A DNA stretch of 64,000 nt, taken from positions 1-64,000 of the forward strand of contig NZ_SLWY01000018.1 in NCBI RefSeq assembly GCF_004341245.1, written 5' to 3'. Shown piece by piece: positions 56,103 to 64,000 of this stretch; the stretch's first letter is position 1, and every line of letters begins with the position of its first letter. The translations under genes and the position numbers were made by a program. A model generated the notes under the pieces. It was not told the DNA's origin. It saw only the letters and a program-made list of their open reading frames with translations, and searched no databases. This stretch comes from Plasticicumulans lactativorans. GTDB taxonomy: Bacteria; Pseudomonadota; Gammaproteobacteria; Competibacterales; Competibacteraceae.

Positions 56103-57098
56103 TCACATCACCGGACGGCCCGGCAGCAGCTGGCGGCCGTGCTTGGCGTCCCACTGCTCCTGCGCGCGGTGCAGCACGCGCATCGTCGGCAGCACCGACC
56201 AGCCGGGGACCTGCGGATCGCGGCCGGCGCGCACCGCCTCGACGAAATCGCGCGCGCACCGCCAGGCGTTCTCGCGTTCGGTCGGGATGTCCTGCACCCC
56301 GGCGCCGGTGGCGAGCGTCGCCTTCAGTTCGTCGACGCGGTAGGAATCGCGATCGCTGACCACCAGCGTGTCGTAGAGGCGCTCGCGGCCGTAGTACGAG
56401 CCGGTGACGACGAGCGACTGGTCATCGTGCGTTTCCACCACCAGCACGATCTCCATCGGGATGCCGGTGTGTGCGTCCAGCGCCGGCATGAAGGCGTTGA
56501 CGCTGCGGATCTTCGCCTCGGCCGCGAGCATGTCGCCGCCGCCGATCATCCACAGGCCGAGGTCGACCAGATGCGTGCTGTGGTGCCAGAGGATGTTGTC
56601 GGTCCAGCTGCGCTGGTAGCCGGTGGCGCCGATGTTCTGCAGCCGGTAGATGAAGAAGCGTCCGTGCACGTGGCGCACGCGCTCCTCGCCGGCATGGATG
56701 CGCGCGATCACCGGCGCGCGCTCGGGGCGAAAGCGCATCGGGTGCACCACGCCGAGCGTGAGCCCGCGCGCCTTCGCGGCGGCGACCACGCGCTCGCTCT
56801 GCTCCAGGTTCATCGCGATGGGGATCTCGACCAGCGTGTGCTTGCCGTGCTCGATCGCGGCGAGCGCCATCTCGGCGTGGGTCTCGCTGGGGCCGGCGAT
56901 GATGACGATGTCGACCTCGGGGTCGCGCAGCGCCTCCTCGAAGCTCACCGTCCACTTGCGGTAGCCGTACGTCCGCGCGAACTCGGCGGTGGGCTCGGGG
57001 CGCCGCCCGACCACGGTGTGCAGGCAGCAGTCGACGTCCTTCAGGCCTTCCGAGTGCCACACGCCCATCATGCCGTGGCCGACCATGCAGATGTTCAT
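56103..57098 (-). CDS. Gfo/Idh/MocA-family protein without the EKP lysine
   Basis: 331 aa. Rossmann motif GHGMMG (8-13), IIAGPSETHAEMALAAIEHG and the C-terminal domain with WHHSTHLVDLGLWM. The EKP motif, whose Lys is catalytic in most members, reads Glu91-Ile92-Pro93; the window's IolG has EKP at the same positions. The protein may still bind NAD(P) but use another residue, or act on a different reaction. I chose ATG 57098 with GGAG 9 bp upstream; an ATG 5 codons earlier is possible. It follows the second lactonase gene by 47 bp. Confidence 0.85.
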   Translation of the reverse strand: MNICMVGHGMMGVWHSEGLKDVDCCLHTVVGRRPEPTAEFARTYGYRKWTVSFEEALRDPEVDIVIIAGPSETHAEMALAAIEHGKHTLVEIPIAMNLEQSERVVAAAKARGLTLGVVHPMRFRPERAPVIARIHAGEERVRHVHGRFFIYRLQNIGATGYQRSWTDNILWHHSTHLVDLGLWMIGGGDMLAAEAKIRSVNAFMPALDAHTGIPMEIVLVVETHDDQSLVVTGSYYGRERLYDTLVVSDRDSYRVDELKATLATGAGVQDIPTERENAWRCARDFVEAVRAGRDPQVPGWSVLPTMRVLHRAQEQWDAKHGRQLLPGRPVM

Positions 57099-57145
57099 GA
57101 CTTGGGTCTCCATCTCGCCGCGGCGAGCGTTGAGGAAGCGGGATC

Positions 57146-58018
57146 TCAGCCCCGGAACTTCGCCACCGGCACGCCCGGTACGTCGACCTGCAGCGCGAAG
57201 AGGCCGCCCGAGAGCGGTTTCTCCGCGAGCCGGTCGGCGGCCAGGCCGTGGCGCAGCGAGGTGATGTACAGCGTCTTCAGGTCCGGGCCGCCGAAGCACG
57301 GCATCGTCGGGCAGACGCAGGGCAGCGGGATCCGGCGGTCGAGCCGGCCGTCGGGCGACCAGCGGTTGAGCACGCCGGCGGAGATGCCGGCGCTCCAGTA
57401 GTAGCCCTCGACGTCGGTGGCACCGCCGTCGGGCCGGCCGACGTCCTCGTCGGGGCGCGCGATCACGCGGCGGTTGGCGATGCTGCCGGCGGCCGGGTCG
57501 TAGTCCCAGGCGTAAAGCGCCTTGCCCTTGGAGTCGGAGTGGAACATCGTCCGCCCGTCGGCGCTCCAGGCAAGGCCGTTGGAGACGATCAGCCCCTCGA
57601 TCATGCGCTGCAGCGAGCCGTCGGGGTCGAGCCGGTAGAGCGCGCCGAGCGGCTGGCTCAGCGTCGCCTCGTCCATCGTCCCGGCCCAGAAACGCCCGTC
57701 GGGCGAGACCTTGCCATCGTTGAAGCGCACCCCCGGCGTCTCGCCGGGGCCGGCGATGAAGCGCAGCGCGCCGCTGTCGAAATCGAAGCCGTAGAAGCCG
57801 TCGCGCAGCGCGAGCACCGCGCCGCCGCGCTCGCGCAGGCCGAAGGAGCCGATCGACTTCGGCAGCGGCCAGCGGCGCGTGGCGCCGCTGGCCGGGTCGA
57901 AGCGGTGCAGCGCCGGTTCGAGGATGTCGACCCAGTACAGGGCCTGCTCCTCGGCCGACCACACCGGGGATTCGCCGAGCTCGGCCTGGGCGTCGAGGAC
58001 ACAGCGCACGTCGTGCAT
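57146..58018 (-). CDS. SMP-30/gluconolactonase-family lactonase, second copy
   Basis: 290 aa propeller lactonase: LGESPVWSAEEQALYWVDI (Glu ligand), VRFNDGKVSPDGRFWAGTMD (Asn), SNGLAWSADGRTMFHSDS, GRPDGGATDVEGYYWSA (Asp). GGAGG lies 10 bp before the ATG. It belongs to the iolD-iolE run, so the lactone is likely derived from an inositol-related sugar or acid, unlike the copy at 7416. Confidence 0.88.
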   Translation of the reverse strand: MHDVRCVLDAQAELGESPVWSAEEQALYWVDILEPALHRFDPASGATRRWPLPKSIGSFGLRERGGAVLALRDGFYGFDFDSGALRFIAGPGETPGVRFNDGKVSPDGRFWAGTMDEATLSQPLGALYRLDPDGSLQRMIEGLIVSNGLAWSADGRTMFHSDSKGKALYAWDYDPAAGSIANRRVIARPDEDVGRPDGGATDVEGYYWSAGISAGVLNRWSPDGRLDRRIPLPCVCPTMPCFGGPDLKTLYITSLRHGLAADRLAEKPLSGGLFALQVDVPGVPVAKFRG

Positions 58019-58141
58019 GGCGCGCCTCCTAGTCCGTGGTGCGGGCGCCGGGCGCCGCCAGGGGCGCGCGCCGGCGGCGCGCACGCAGATCGTCGACCAT
58101 CATGATGTCCTCGCTTGCCGTGTCCGCTGCCACGCGCGTGC

Positions 58142-59461
58142 TCAGTGGAGCTTCAGGCGCGGCTCGGTGCGCCGCCGCAGCAGGTTGATGAGGCTCGCCA
58201 GCGCGACCCAGACCGGGCCGTGCAGCGCGAGCTGGTGCTTCTTGTACAGCGACTTGTAGGCGATGCGCGCGACCCGGCCCTCGATCATCCGGTTGCCGAG
58301 CAGGTTGCCCATCAGGTTGCCGACGCTGGTGTAGCTGAGCGCGATCAGCGAGCCGTGGTCGCGGTAGACGAAGCGCTTCGGCGGCCGCCGGTCGAGGCGC
58401 CGCATCAGCGTGTCGGCCAGCACCAGGGCCTGCTGGTAGGCGGCCTGCGCGCGCGGCGGCACCGGCCGTTCGCTGCCCGGCTGCGGGCACGCGGCGCAGT
58501 CGCCGAGCGCGAAGACGTGTTCGTCGCGCGTGCTCCTGAGCGTGTCGTCGACCACCAGTTGGTTGGCCCGGTTGGTTTCGAGCCCGTCGAGATCGCGCAG
58601 GAAGTCCGGCGCCTTGACCCCGGCCGACCAGATCGTCAGGTCGGCGGGGACGTTCAGCCCGCTGCGCGTCTCCACGCCCTGCGCCGTCACCCGCACCACC
58701 TGCTCGCCCTTGTGCACGGTCACGCCGAGGCGCGCGAGTTCGGCCTCGGTCGCCTGCGACAGGCGCGCCGGCAGCGCCGGCAGCACGCGGTCGGCCGCCT
58801 CGATCAGGCTGATGCGGACGTGCTTCGCCGGGTCGACGCGGTCGAGCCCGTAGGTGACGAGCTGGCCCATCGCCTTGTGCAGCTCGGCGGCGAACTCCAC
58901 CCCGGTGGCGCCCGCGCCGATCACCGCGACCTTCACGCTGGCCTCGGCCGGTGGCCCCTCGCGCCGCTGCGCGACCAGGCAGGTGCGCAGCAGGCGCCGC
59001 TGCACCTGTTCGGCCTGCTGGTGCGTGTCGAGGAACATGCAGTTGTCGCGCACGCCCGGCACGCCGAAGTCGTTGCAGACGCCGCCCACCGCGATCACCA
59101 GCGTGTCGTAGCGCAGGCGGCGGCGCTGCAGCACCTCGACCCCGGCCTCGTCCACCTCCGGCGCGAGCCACAGCTCGCGCCGGGCGCGGTCGAGCCCGTC
59201 CATGCGCCCGTGCTGGAACTCGAAGTGATGCCCGTCGGCATGCCCCAGGTAGATCACGTCGTCCTTGTGCGAGTCCATCGTGCCCACCGCCACTTCGTGC
59301 AGCAGCGGTTTCCAGACATGGGTGAGGGCGGCGTCGACCAGCGTGATGCGGGCCTTGCCGCGCCGCCCCAGGCGGTGGCCGAGGCGCGTGGCGAGCACCA
59401 GGCCGCCGGCGCCGCCGCCGACGATCACGATGTGGTGCAGGTCCGGCGTCGGGCTGCTCAT
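58142..59461 (-). CDS. ndh: Type II NADH dehydrogenase (NDH-2)
   Basis: 439 aa flavoprotein. FAD motif IVIVGGGAGGLVLATRLG, NADH motif VAVIGAGATGVEFAAEL, TIWSAGVKAP and HVFALGDCAACPQP; the C-terminal membrane-attachment region (SLYKKHQLALHGPVWVALASLINLLRR) is present. It oxidises NADH and reduces quinone without pumping protons. It is inside the iol run, 29 bp past iolE, so it may recycle the NADH formed by IolG and MmsA. Confidence 0.9.
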   Translation of the reverse strand: MSSPTPDLHHIVIVGGGAGGLVLATRLGHRLGRRGKARITLVDAALTHVWKPLLHEVAVGTMDSHKDDVIYLGHADGHHFEFQHGRMDGLDRARRELWLAPEVDEAGVEVLQRRRLRYDTLVIAVGGVCNDFGVPGVRDNCMFLDTHQQAEQVQRRLLRTCLVAQRREGPPAEASVKVAVIGAGATGVEFAAELHKAMGQLVTYGLDRVDPAKHVRISLIEAADRVLPALPARLSQATEAELARLGVTVHKGEQVVRVTAQGVETRSGLNVPADLTIWSAGVKAPDFLRDLDGLETNRANQLVVDDTLRSTRDEHVFALGDCAACPQPGSERPVPPRAQAAYQQALVLADTLMRRLDRRPPKRFVYRDHGSLIALSYTSVGNLMGNLLGNRMIEGRVARIAYKSLYKKHQLALHGPVWVALASLINLLRRRTEPRLKLH

Positions 59462-59490
59462 GTCGATCTGCTCCTGCGTGCGGTCGTGGC

Positions 59491-60378
59491 TCAGAGCCCC
59501 GTCTCGGCGACGGTGCGGCTGAGGTACTGGTAGCCCTTGGTGGCGTAGGTCAGCGGGTGCGCCTTGGCCGGGTCCTGCTCGGCCTCGACCACCAGCCAGC
59601 CGCTGTAGCCGGCGGCCTTCAGCGCGCTGAACACCGGGCGGTAGTCGATCGAGCCGTCGCCCGGCACGGTGAACACGCCGGCCAGCACCGCGTTGAGGAA
59701 GCTCGAATCGGCGGCCTTGTACTCGGCCAGCACCGCGGCGCGCACGTCCTTGCAGTGCACGTGCCTGATGCGCTTGCCCCAGCGCGCGATCACCGCGAGC
59801 GGGTCGCCGCCGGCGAAGGTCAGGTGGCCGGTGTCGAGCAGCAGGCCCACCGAGTCACCGGTGTGCTGCATCAGCAGGTCGATCTCGGCCTCGGTCTCGA
59901 CCACCGTGCCCATGTGGTGGTGATAGGCCAGGTGCACGCCCTGGCCCTTCAGGTAGTCGCCGACCGCGGTCATGCGCCGGCCGAGCTCGGCCCACTGGTC
60001 GGCCGCGAGCACCGGGCGGCGCGACAGCGGGATGTTGCGCTCGCCGTGGATGCAGCCGGTGACCTCGCACCACACCATCACGTTGCTGCCGAGCGACTTC
60101 AGCAGGTACAGGTGCGCCTGCACCGCCTCGATCTCGGCTTCGACGCTGCGCTCGAGCAGGCGCGCGCTGTACCAGCCGGACACCAGCGCGAGGCCGTGGC
60201 CTGCGAGGATCGGGCCGAGCACGGCCGGGTCGCGCGGGAACTTCTGGCCGAGCTCGAAGCCGGCGAAGCCGGCCTGTCTGCCTTCACTCAGGCAGGTTTC
60301 CAGCGGCGTGTCGGCGCCGAGCTCGGGGAGGTCGTCGTTGGTCCAGGTCAGCGGGTTGATGCCGATGCGTACGCTCAT
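59491..60378 (-). CDS. iolE: Inosose dehydratase
   Basis: 295 aa. RIGINPLTWTNDDLPELG at the N-terminus is diagnostic for IolE; GFAGFELGQKFPRD, LAYHHHMGTVVETE (Glu/His), GLLLDTGHLTFAGGD (Asp, His), RHVHCKDVR and LVVEAEQDPA complete the TIM-barrel metal site. It dehydrates scyllo-inosose to the diketo compound used by IolD. It begins 65 bp after the iolD stop. Confidence 0.93.
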   Translation of the reverse strand: MSVRIGINPLTWTNDDLPELGADTPLETCLSEGRQAGFAGFELGQKFPRDPAVLGPILAGHGLALVSGWYSARLLERSVEAEIEAVQAHLYLLKSLGSNVMVWCEVTGCIHGERNIPLSRRPVLAADQWAELGRRMTAVGDYLKGQGVHLAYHHHMGTVVETEAEIDLLMQHTGDSVGLLLDTGHLTFAGGDPLAVIARWGKRIRHVHCKDVRAAVLAEYKAADSSFLNAVLAGVFTVPGDGSIDYRPVFSALKAAGYSGWLVVEAEQDPAKAHPLTYATKGYQYLSRTVAETGL

Positions 60379-60443
60379 GGATGTGCTCCTCGGGTTGGTT
60401 GGGGACGGCGTGGCGGGCTGGCCACCGCGCGCGTGCAGTGGAC

Positions 60444-62294
60444 TCAGATCCGGCGCTGCTGCCGTTTCGCTTCCAGGTAGCGGCCGTGGGCTTCATGGAC
60501 CTGCGGCCGCTCCGACACTTCCGGCACCGCGACATCCCACCAGTTGCCACCCTCGCGGGTGATCGGCATGGGGTCGGTGTCGATGACGATGGCGTAGCTG
60601 CGGGTCGAAGCCTTGGCGCGTTCGAGCGCGGCTTCGAGTTCCTGCACGTTCGCGACCTTCTCGGCGGTGGCACCGAGCGCGCGGGCATGCGCGGCGAAGT
60701 CGATGTCGGGGGCGCCGTCAGGGCCCTGCAGGCAGTCGCGAATCAGGTTGTTGAAGGGCGCGCCGCCACAGACCTGCTGCAGCCGGTTGATGCAGGCGTA
60801 GCCACGGTTGTCGAGGATCACCAGCACGATCTTGATGCCCAGCATCACCGCGCTGGCGAGCTCCGAGTTCATCAGCAGGTAGGAGCCGTCCCCCACCATG
60901 ACGTAGACCTCGCGCTCCGGCAGCGCCATCTTCACGCCGACGCCGCCGGCCACTTCGTAACCCATGCACGAGAAGCCGTACTCGAGGTGGTAGCCGCCCG
61001 GCTTCGCGCTCCGCCACAGCTTGTGCAGCTCGCCCGGCAGCCCGCCAGCCGCGCAGACCACGACGCTGTCGGCGCCGGCGGCGCGATTCACCGCGCCGAC
61101 CACGTCGGCATCGGTCGGCAGGGTGCGATCGCGGACGCTCGTCACGCGCTCGACGATGGCGTTCCACTGCGCCGCGAGCTCACGCGATCTGGCCGTCCAG
61201 CCGGCTGGCGCCTGCCAGTCGCCGAGCGCGGCCCCCAGATCCTCCAGGCCACGGCGGGCATCGCTGACCAGCGCCTGCGAACCGTGTTTGGCGGCGTCGA
61301 AGGGGACGACGTTGAGGCTCAGCAATTTGACGTCCGGATTGCCGAACACCGAGCGCGAGCCGGTGGTGAAATCGGCCAGGCGGGTACCGACGGCCAGCAC
61401 CAGATCCGCTTCCGCGGCCAGCGCGTTGGCCGCGGTGGAGCCGGTCACGCCGATCGAACCCGTCTGCGCCGGGTGATCCCAGGCCAGCGCGCTCTTGCCG
61501 GCCTGGGTCTCGCAAACCGGAATGCCATGGCGCTGGGCGAACGCGGCCAGCGTGTCGCAGGCATCGCTGTACAGCACGCCGCCACCGGCGACGATCAGCG
61601 GCTTTCTGGCGGCCTGCAGCGCCTTGACGGCTGCGGCCAGTTCGGCCACGTCGGCGCCCGGCCGACGGCTGTGATGCACCCGTACGCGGAAGAATTCTTC
61701 AGGGAAATCGAAGGCCTCTGACTGCACGTCCTGCGGCAGGCAGAGCGTGACCGGGCCGCATTCGGCGGCGTCGGTGAGCACCTGGAGCGCGCGCGGCAGG
61801 CTCGTCAGCAACTGCTCGGGGCGGGTGATGCGGTCCCAGTAGCGCGACACCGGGCGGAAGCAGTCGTTGACGCTGACGGTGGGATTGTCGAAATGCTCGA
61901 CCTGCTGCAGCACCGGGTCCGGAGCGCGCGAGGCGAAGATGTCGCCCGGCAGCAGCAGCACCGGCAGCCGGTTGACGTGCGCCACCCCCGCGGCCGTCAC
62001 CATGTTCAGCGCACCGGGGCCGATCGACGTGGTGCAGGCCATCATCCGCCGCCGGCCCAGCGCCTTGGCGTAGGCGATGGCGGCCAGCGCCATGCCCTGC
62101 TCGTTGTGCGCGCGCAGCGTCGGCAGGGTTTCGCGCGCGGCGTACAGCGCTTCGCCGATGCCGGACACGTTGCCGTGCCCGAAGATCGCCCAGACGCCGG
62201 CGAACAGCGGCAGTTCCTGCCCGTCGATGTCGACGCGCTGGGCGGTGAGGTAGCGGACCACGGCCTGGGCCATCGTGAGTCGTACGGTGTTCAT
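60444..62294 (-). CDS. iolD: 3D-(3,5/4)-trihydroxycyclohexane-1,2-dione hydrolase
   Basis: 616 aa thiamine-diphosphate enzyme. PYR domain first (RAHNEQGMALAAIAYAKALG with the catalytic Glu), then the central domain and the PP domain with the ThDP motif GDGSYLLMN...ILDNRGYACINRLQ. It opens the diketo ring to 5-deoxy-glucuronate. First gene of a six-gene minus-strand run; the promoter area with an IolR box lies about 300 bp upstream. Confidence 0.95.
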   Translation of the reverse strand: MNTVRLTMAQAVVRYLTAQRVDIDGQELPLFAGVWAIFGHGNVSGIGEALYAARETLPTLRAHNEQGMALAAIAYAKALGRRRMMACTTSIGPGALNMVTAAGVAHVNRLPVLLLPGDIFASRAPDPVLQQVEHFDNPTVSVNDCFRPVSRYWDRITRPEQLLTSLPRALQVLTDAAECGPVTLCLPQDVQSEAFDFPEEFFRVRVHHSRRPGADVAELAAAVKALQAARKPLIVAGGGVLYSDACDTLAAFAQRHGIPVCETQAGKSALAWDHPAQTGSIGVTGSTAANALAAEADLVLAVGTRLADFTTGSRSVFGNPDVKLLSLNVVPFDAAKHGSQALVSDARRGLEDLGAALGDWQAPAGWTARSRELAAQWNAIVERVTSVRDRTLPTDADVVGAVNRAAGADSVVVCAAGGLPGELHKLWRSAKPGGYHLEYGFSCMGYEVAGGVGVKMALPEREVYVMVGDGSYLLMNSELASAVMLGIKIVLVILDNRGYACINRLQQVCGGAPFNNLIRDCLQGPDGAPDIDFAAHARALGATAEKVANVQELEAALERAKASTRSYAIVIDTDPMPITREGGNWWDVAVPEVSERPQVHEAHGRYLEAKRQQRRI

Positions 62295-62592
62295 TCAGGC
62301 ACTCCTCGAGGTGGGGCGGGCAGCCCCCGTCCTGCAGCCGTGGCTGCGCAGTGGGGAAATGGGCCGGCACCGGGAGGCGGCCGTCGCCACGCGGCGACCG
62401 GGCGTACGCACCGCCGCGGCGGTGGCGGGCCGCGGTGCGGCGGCCGGCGGGCGCGAAGCGCGCGGCTGCAGCGGGCTGCTGGTGGGCATCGGACGGTCTC
62501 CCCCTGGGGTCGGCAACCGTTCGCGAGCCGGTGCCGATCGCGGTCCGACCGGGCCGACGGCGCTCATGCGGTGACGGTAGGGACAGTATTAT

Positions 62593-62606
62593 GGAATATT
62601 CATTCC
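62593..62606. promoter_or_regulatory. IolR-type box upstream of iolD
   Basis: GGAA-TATTCA-TTCC, a perfect match to GGAA-N6-TTCC, within TGGAATATTCATTCCA. A half-site TTGGAATTTAATTTGAA follows at 62620-62636. Confidence 0.75.
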
Positions 62607-62682
62607 AAGTAAATAAATTTTGGAATTTAATTTGAAGGGCTGGCCGTGCGACCCGTCCGCCCGAAGCAGCGTCAAGCGACCG

Positions 62683-62708
62683 AAAAAAAGGGCGCGGTTG
62701 CCCGCGCC
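62683..62708 (-). terminator. Intrinsic terminator of the porin remnant
   Basis: GGCGCGG (62691-62697) pairs with CCGCGCC (62702-62708) around TTGC; on the minus strand seven T residues follow (A run 62683-62689). Confidence 0.85.
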
Positions 62709-62712
62709 TTCG

Positions 62713-62985
62713 TTACCGAGGGAAGCCGGGCCCTGGGAGGACTTGGACGTCGTGACGCAGGCCGAGGGCGACGGTGTCGGCGTCCTCGAGCGCATCGAGC
62801 TTGAAGTCGACGTGCTGGTACCCGGCGTAGACGTGGGTGCGCTTGCTGAGCCCGTGCTGCACGCCGAGGGCGTACTCGTCGAGCTCGGCGGCGGCCAGAT
62901 CGGTGGTGCGCCGCCCGCCGTGGGCGATCAGCACGTTGTTGCCGAAGTCGAGTTGCCCGGCGATCCCCAGGCCGCGGGTGCGTTC
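62713..62985 (-). pseudogene. C-terminal remnant of a general porin
   Basis: About 90 codons: GIAGQLDFGNNVLIAHGGRR, YALGVQHGLSKRTHVYAGYQ and DADTVALGLRHDV match the last strands of Gram-negative porins. Such proteins end in a terminal Phe (LRHDF); here the frame runs on past LRHDV for about 12 residues, so the end is also damaged. No N-terminal part or signal peptide lies upstream before the aldolase gene. The intact terminator after it shows that a full gene once stood here. 5' limit approximate. Confidence 0.7.
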
Positions 62986-63063
62986 TGGTGGTGGAGCGGG
63001 GAGGGCCGCCGCCACGCGGGGTGTGCGCGGCTGGCGTTCAAAATTTCCATATGTTTTATTTTT

Positions 63064-63077
63064 GGAAAAATAATTCT
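63064..63077. promoter_or_regulatory. Imperfect IolR-type box upstream of the HpcH-type aldolase gene
   Basis: GGAA-AAATAA-TTCT, one mismatch from GGAA-N6-TTCC, in an AT-rich patch (63040-63082) 67-80 bp before the ATG. Confidence 0.4.
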
Positions 63078-63143
63078 ATTATGGGCGTGCACCAGGGTAC
63101 TTCCGACACACCGAACATCCACCGACGGCAGCAGGAGAAGATC

Positions 63144-63929
63144 ATGCGCATGAACCGGATCCGCCAGCTCTGGGCGGAGGGCAGGGCGGCCGTGAACGGC
63201 TGGCTCGCCATCCCCAACGGCTTCTCGGCCGAGACCATGGCCCATGCCGGCTGGGATTCGCTGACCATCGACATGCAGCACGGCGTGGTCGACTACCAGG
63301 CGGCGGTGAACATGCTGACCGCGATCTCGACCACCGACACCGCGCCGCTGGTGCGCGTGCCCTGGCTCGACCCCGGCATCATCATGAAGATGCTCGACGC
63401 CGGCGCCTGGGGTGTGATCTGCCCGATGGTCAACACCCGCGAGGATGCCGAGCGGCTGGTTTCCGCCACGCGCTACCCGCCGCACGGCAGCCGCAGCTTC
63501 GGCCCGATTCGCGCGCTGCTGAGCGCCGGGCCCGACTACGCCAGGCACGCCAACGACACGGTGCTCGCCTTCGCGATGATCGAGACCCGCGAGGCGCTGG
63601 CGAACCTCGACGCCATCCTTGCCACGCCGGGGCTCGACGCGATCTACATCGGCCCCGCCGACCTCTCGCTCGCGCTCGGCTGCACGCCGAAGTTCGACCA
63701 GACCGAAGCCCCGGTGGTCGAGGCGATCGCGCACATCCTGGCGCGCGCCCAGGCCCACGGCGTGCGTGCCGGGATCCACAACGGCACCCCCGAATACGCC
63801 CGGCAGATGATCGACAAGGGCTTCGATCTCGTCACGATCGGCTCCGATGCGCGCCTGATGGCAGCCGGGGCACAACAGGCGCTCAACCTCGTGCGCGCCG
63901 AATCCAAGTCCGCCGCGAGCGGCTACTGA
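63144..63929 (+). CDS. HpcH/HpaI-family 2-keto-3-deoxy acid aldolase
   Basis: 261 aa class II pyruvate-type aldolase. WLAIPNGFSAETMAHAGWDS, LTIDMQHGVVDY (catalytic His), RVPW, MLDAGAWGVICPMVNT, AMIETREALANLD (Glu ligand) and IYIGPADLSLALG (Asp ligand). AGGAGAAG lies 6 bp upstream of the ATG. It would cleave a 2-keto-3-deoxy sugar acid to pyruvate and an aldehyde. The next gene, 26 bp on, starts like a sugar-acid dehydratase, which would supply that substrate. Confidence 0.88.
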   Translation: MRMNRIRQLWAEGRAAVNGWLAIPNGFSAETMAHAGWDSLTIDMQHGVVDYQAAVNMLTAISTTDTAPLVRVPWLDPGIIMKMLDAGAWGVICPMVNTREDAERLVSATRYPPHGSRSFGPIRALLSAGPDYARHANDTVLAFAMIETREALANLDAILATPGLDAIYIGPADLSLALGCTPKFDQTEAPVVEAIAHILARAQAHGVRAGIHNGTPEYARQMIDKGFDLVTIGSDARLMAAGAQQALNLVRAESKSAASGY

Positions 63930-63955
63930 GCCTGCCGCAGGGAGACCCCGACACC

Positions 63956-64000
63956 ATGAGCAAACCCCGCAAGACCCCCGAGCAACTGCGCAGCCACCGC
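63956..64000 (+). CDS. Start of an IlvD/Edd-family dehydratase (cut by window edge)
   Basis: Only 15 codons: MSKPRKTPEQLRSHR. KTPEQLRS(H/Q)R at the N-terminus is usual for dihydroxy-acid/sugar-acid dehydratases such as arabonate or xylonate dehydratase. CAGGGAGA lies upstream. Following an aldolase for 2-keto-3-deoxy acids, a sugar-acid dehydratase is the likely identity, but the evidence is a short motif. Confidence 0.5.
   Translation, partial: MSKPRKTPEQLRSHR

Larger units (their letters stand above)
62295..62712. other. Intergenic region upstream of iolD
   Basis: 418 bp. GC-rich 5' leader of iolD, then an AT-rich patch (62580-62635) with the IolR box and probable promoter, then a terminator that belongs to the porin remnant. 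No gene is supported. Confidence 0.5.

Overview
This window looks like chromosome from a high-GC Gram-negative betaproteobacterium, plausibly Rhodocyclales or Burkholderiales. That placement is inference from general-porin pieces, a PEP-CTERM protein, the gene families present and very GC-rich codon use; no taxonomic marker is present. It is mostly carbohydrate catabolism, with a CRISPR-Cas locus and a signalling and housekeeping block in between.

Region 1 (1-16.6 kb) is an oligosaccharide and galactose locus. A minus-strand run encodes two ABC permeases, a binding protein, an ABC ATPase, a GH36 alpha-galactosidase and the start of a porin. Plus-strand genes supply a lactonase, a FadR-type GntR regulator, an aldose 1-epimerase, a short-chain dehydrogenase, DgoK, DgoA and DgoD: a complete De Ley-Doudoroff route from galactose to pyruvate and glyceraldehyde 3-phosphate. 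A cytoplasmic GH32 enzyme follows. The set fits uptake and splitting of raffinose-type or melibiose-type sugars. Two cis-element families recur: AAAT-N3-ATTT at three promoters (candidate site of the local GntR protein) and a LacI-type TGACAACGTT palindrome at three others, whose regulator is not in the window.

Region 2 (16.9-27.8 kb) holds a PEP-CTERM protein overlapping an unknown protein, an AAA ATPase flanked by 37-bp direct repeats, a 20-repeat CRISPR array and a type I-G (formerly I-U) effector operon, cas3-csb3-csb1-csb2. No cas1, cas2 or cas4 is present. tRNA-Ser(CGA) borders it.

Region 3 (28-38.9 kb) holds a sensor kinase with a haem-binding CxxCH motif but Arg at the usual phospho-His position, a Cache-PAS-GGDEF-EAL protein, a small membrane protein, tRNA-Gly(GCC), a broken alpha/beta hydrolase, a MoxR/DUF58/transglutaminase operon and an ACP phosphodiesterase.

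Region 4 (38.9-64 kb) is an inositol regulon: an RpiR-family IolR-like repressor, iolC fused to its DUF2090 partner, mmsA/iolA, iolG, a ribose-type ABC importer, iolD and iolE, tied together by GGAA-N6-TTCC boxes. Inside it are three genes matching rhizopine mocD, mocE and mocF (diiron oxygenase, Rieske ferredoxin, ferredoxin reductase) next to a LacI regulator and a TIM-barrel protein. A type II NADH dehydrogenase, a second lactonase, a Gfo/Idh-like protein lacking the usual lysine, an HpcH-type aldolase and the start of an IlvD/Edd-type dehydratase suggest further polyol or sugar-acid branches. No iolB is visible.
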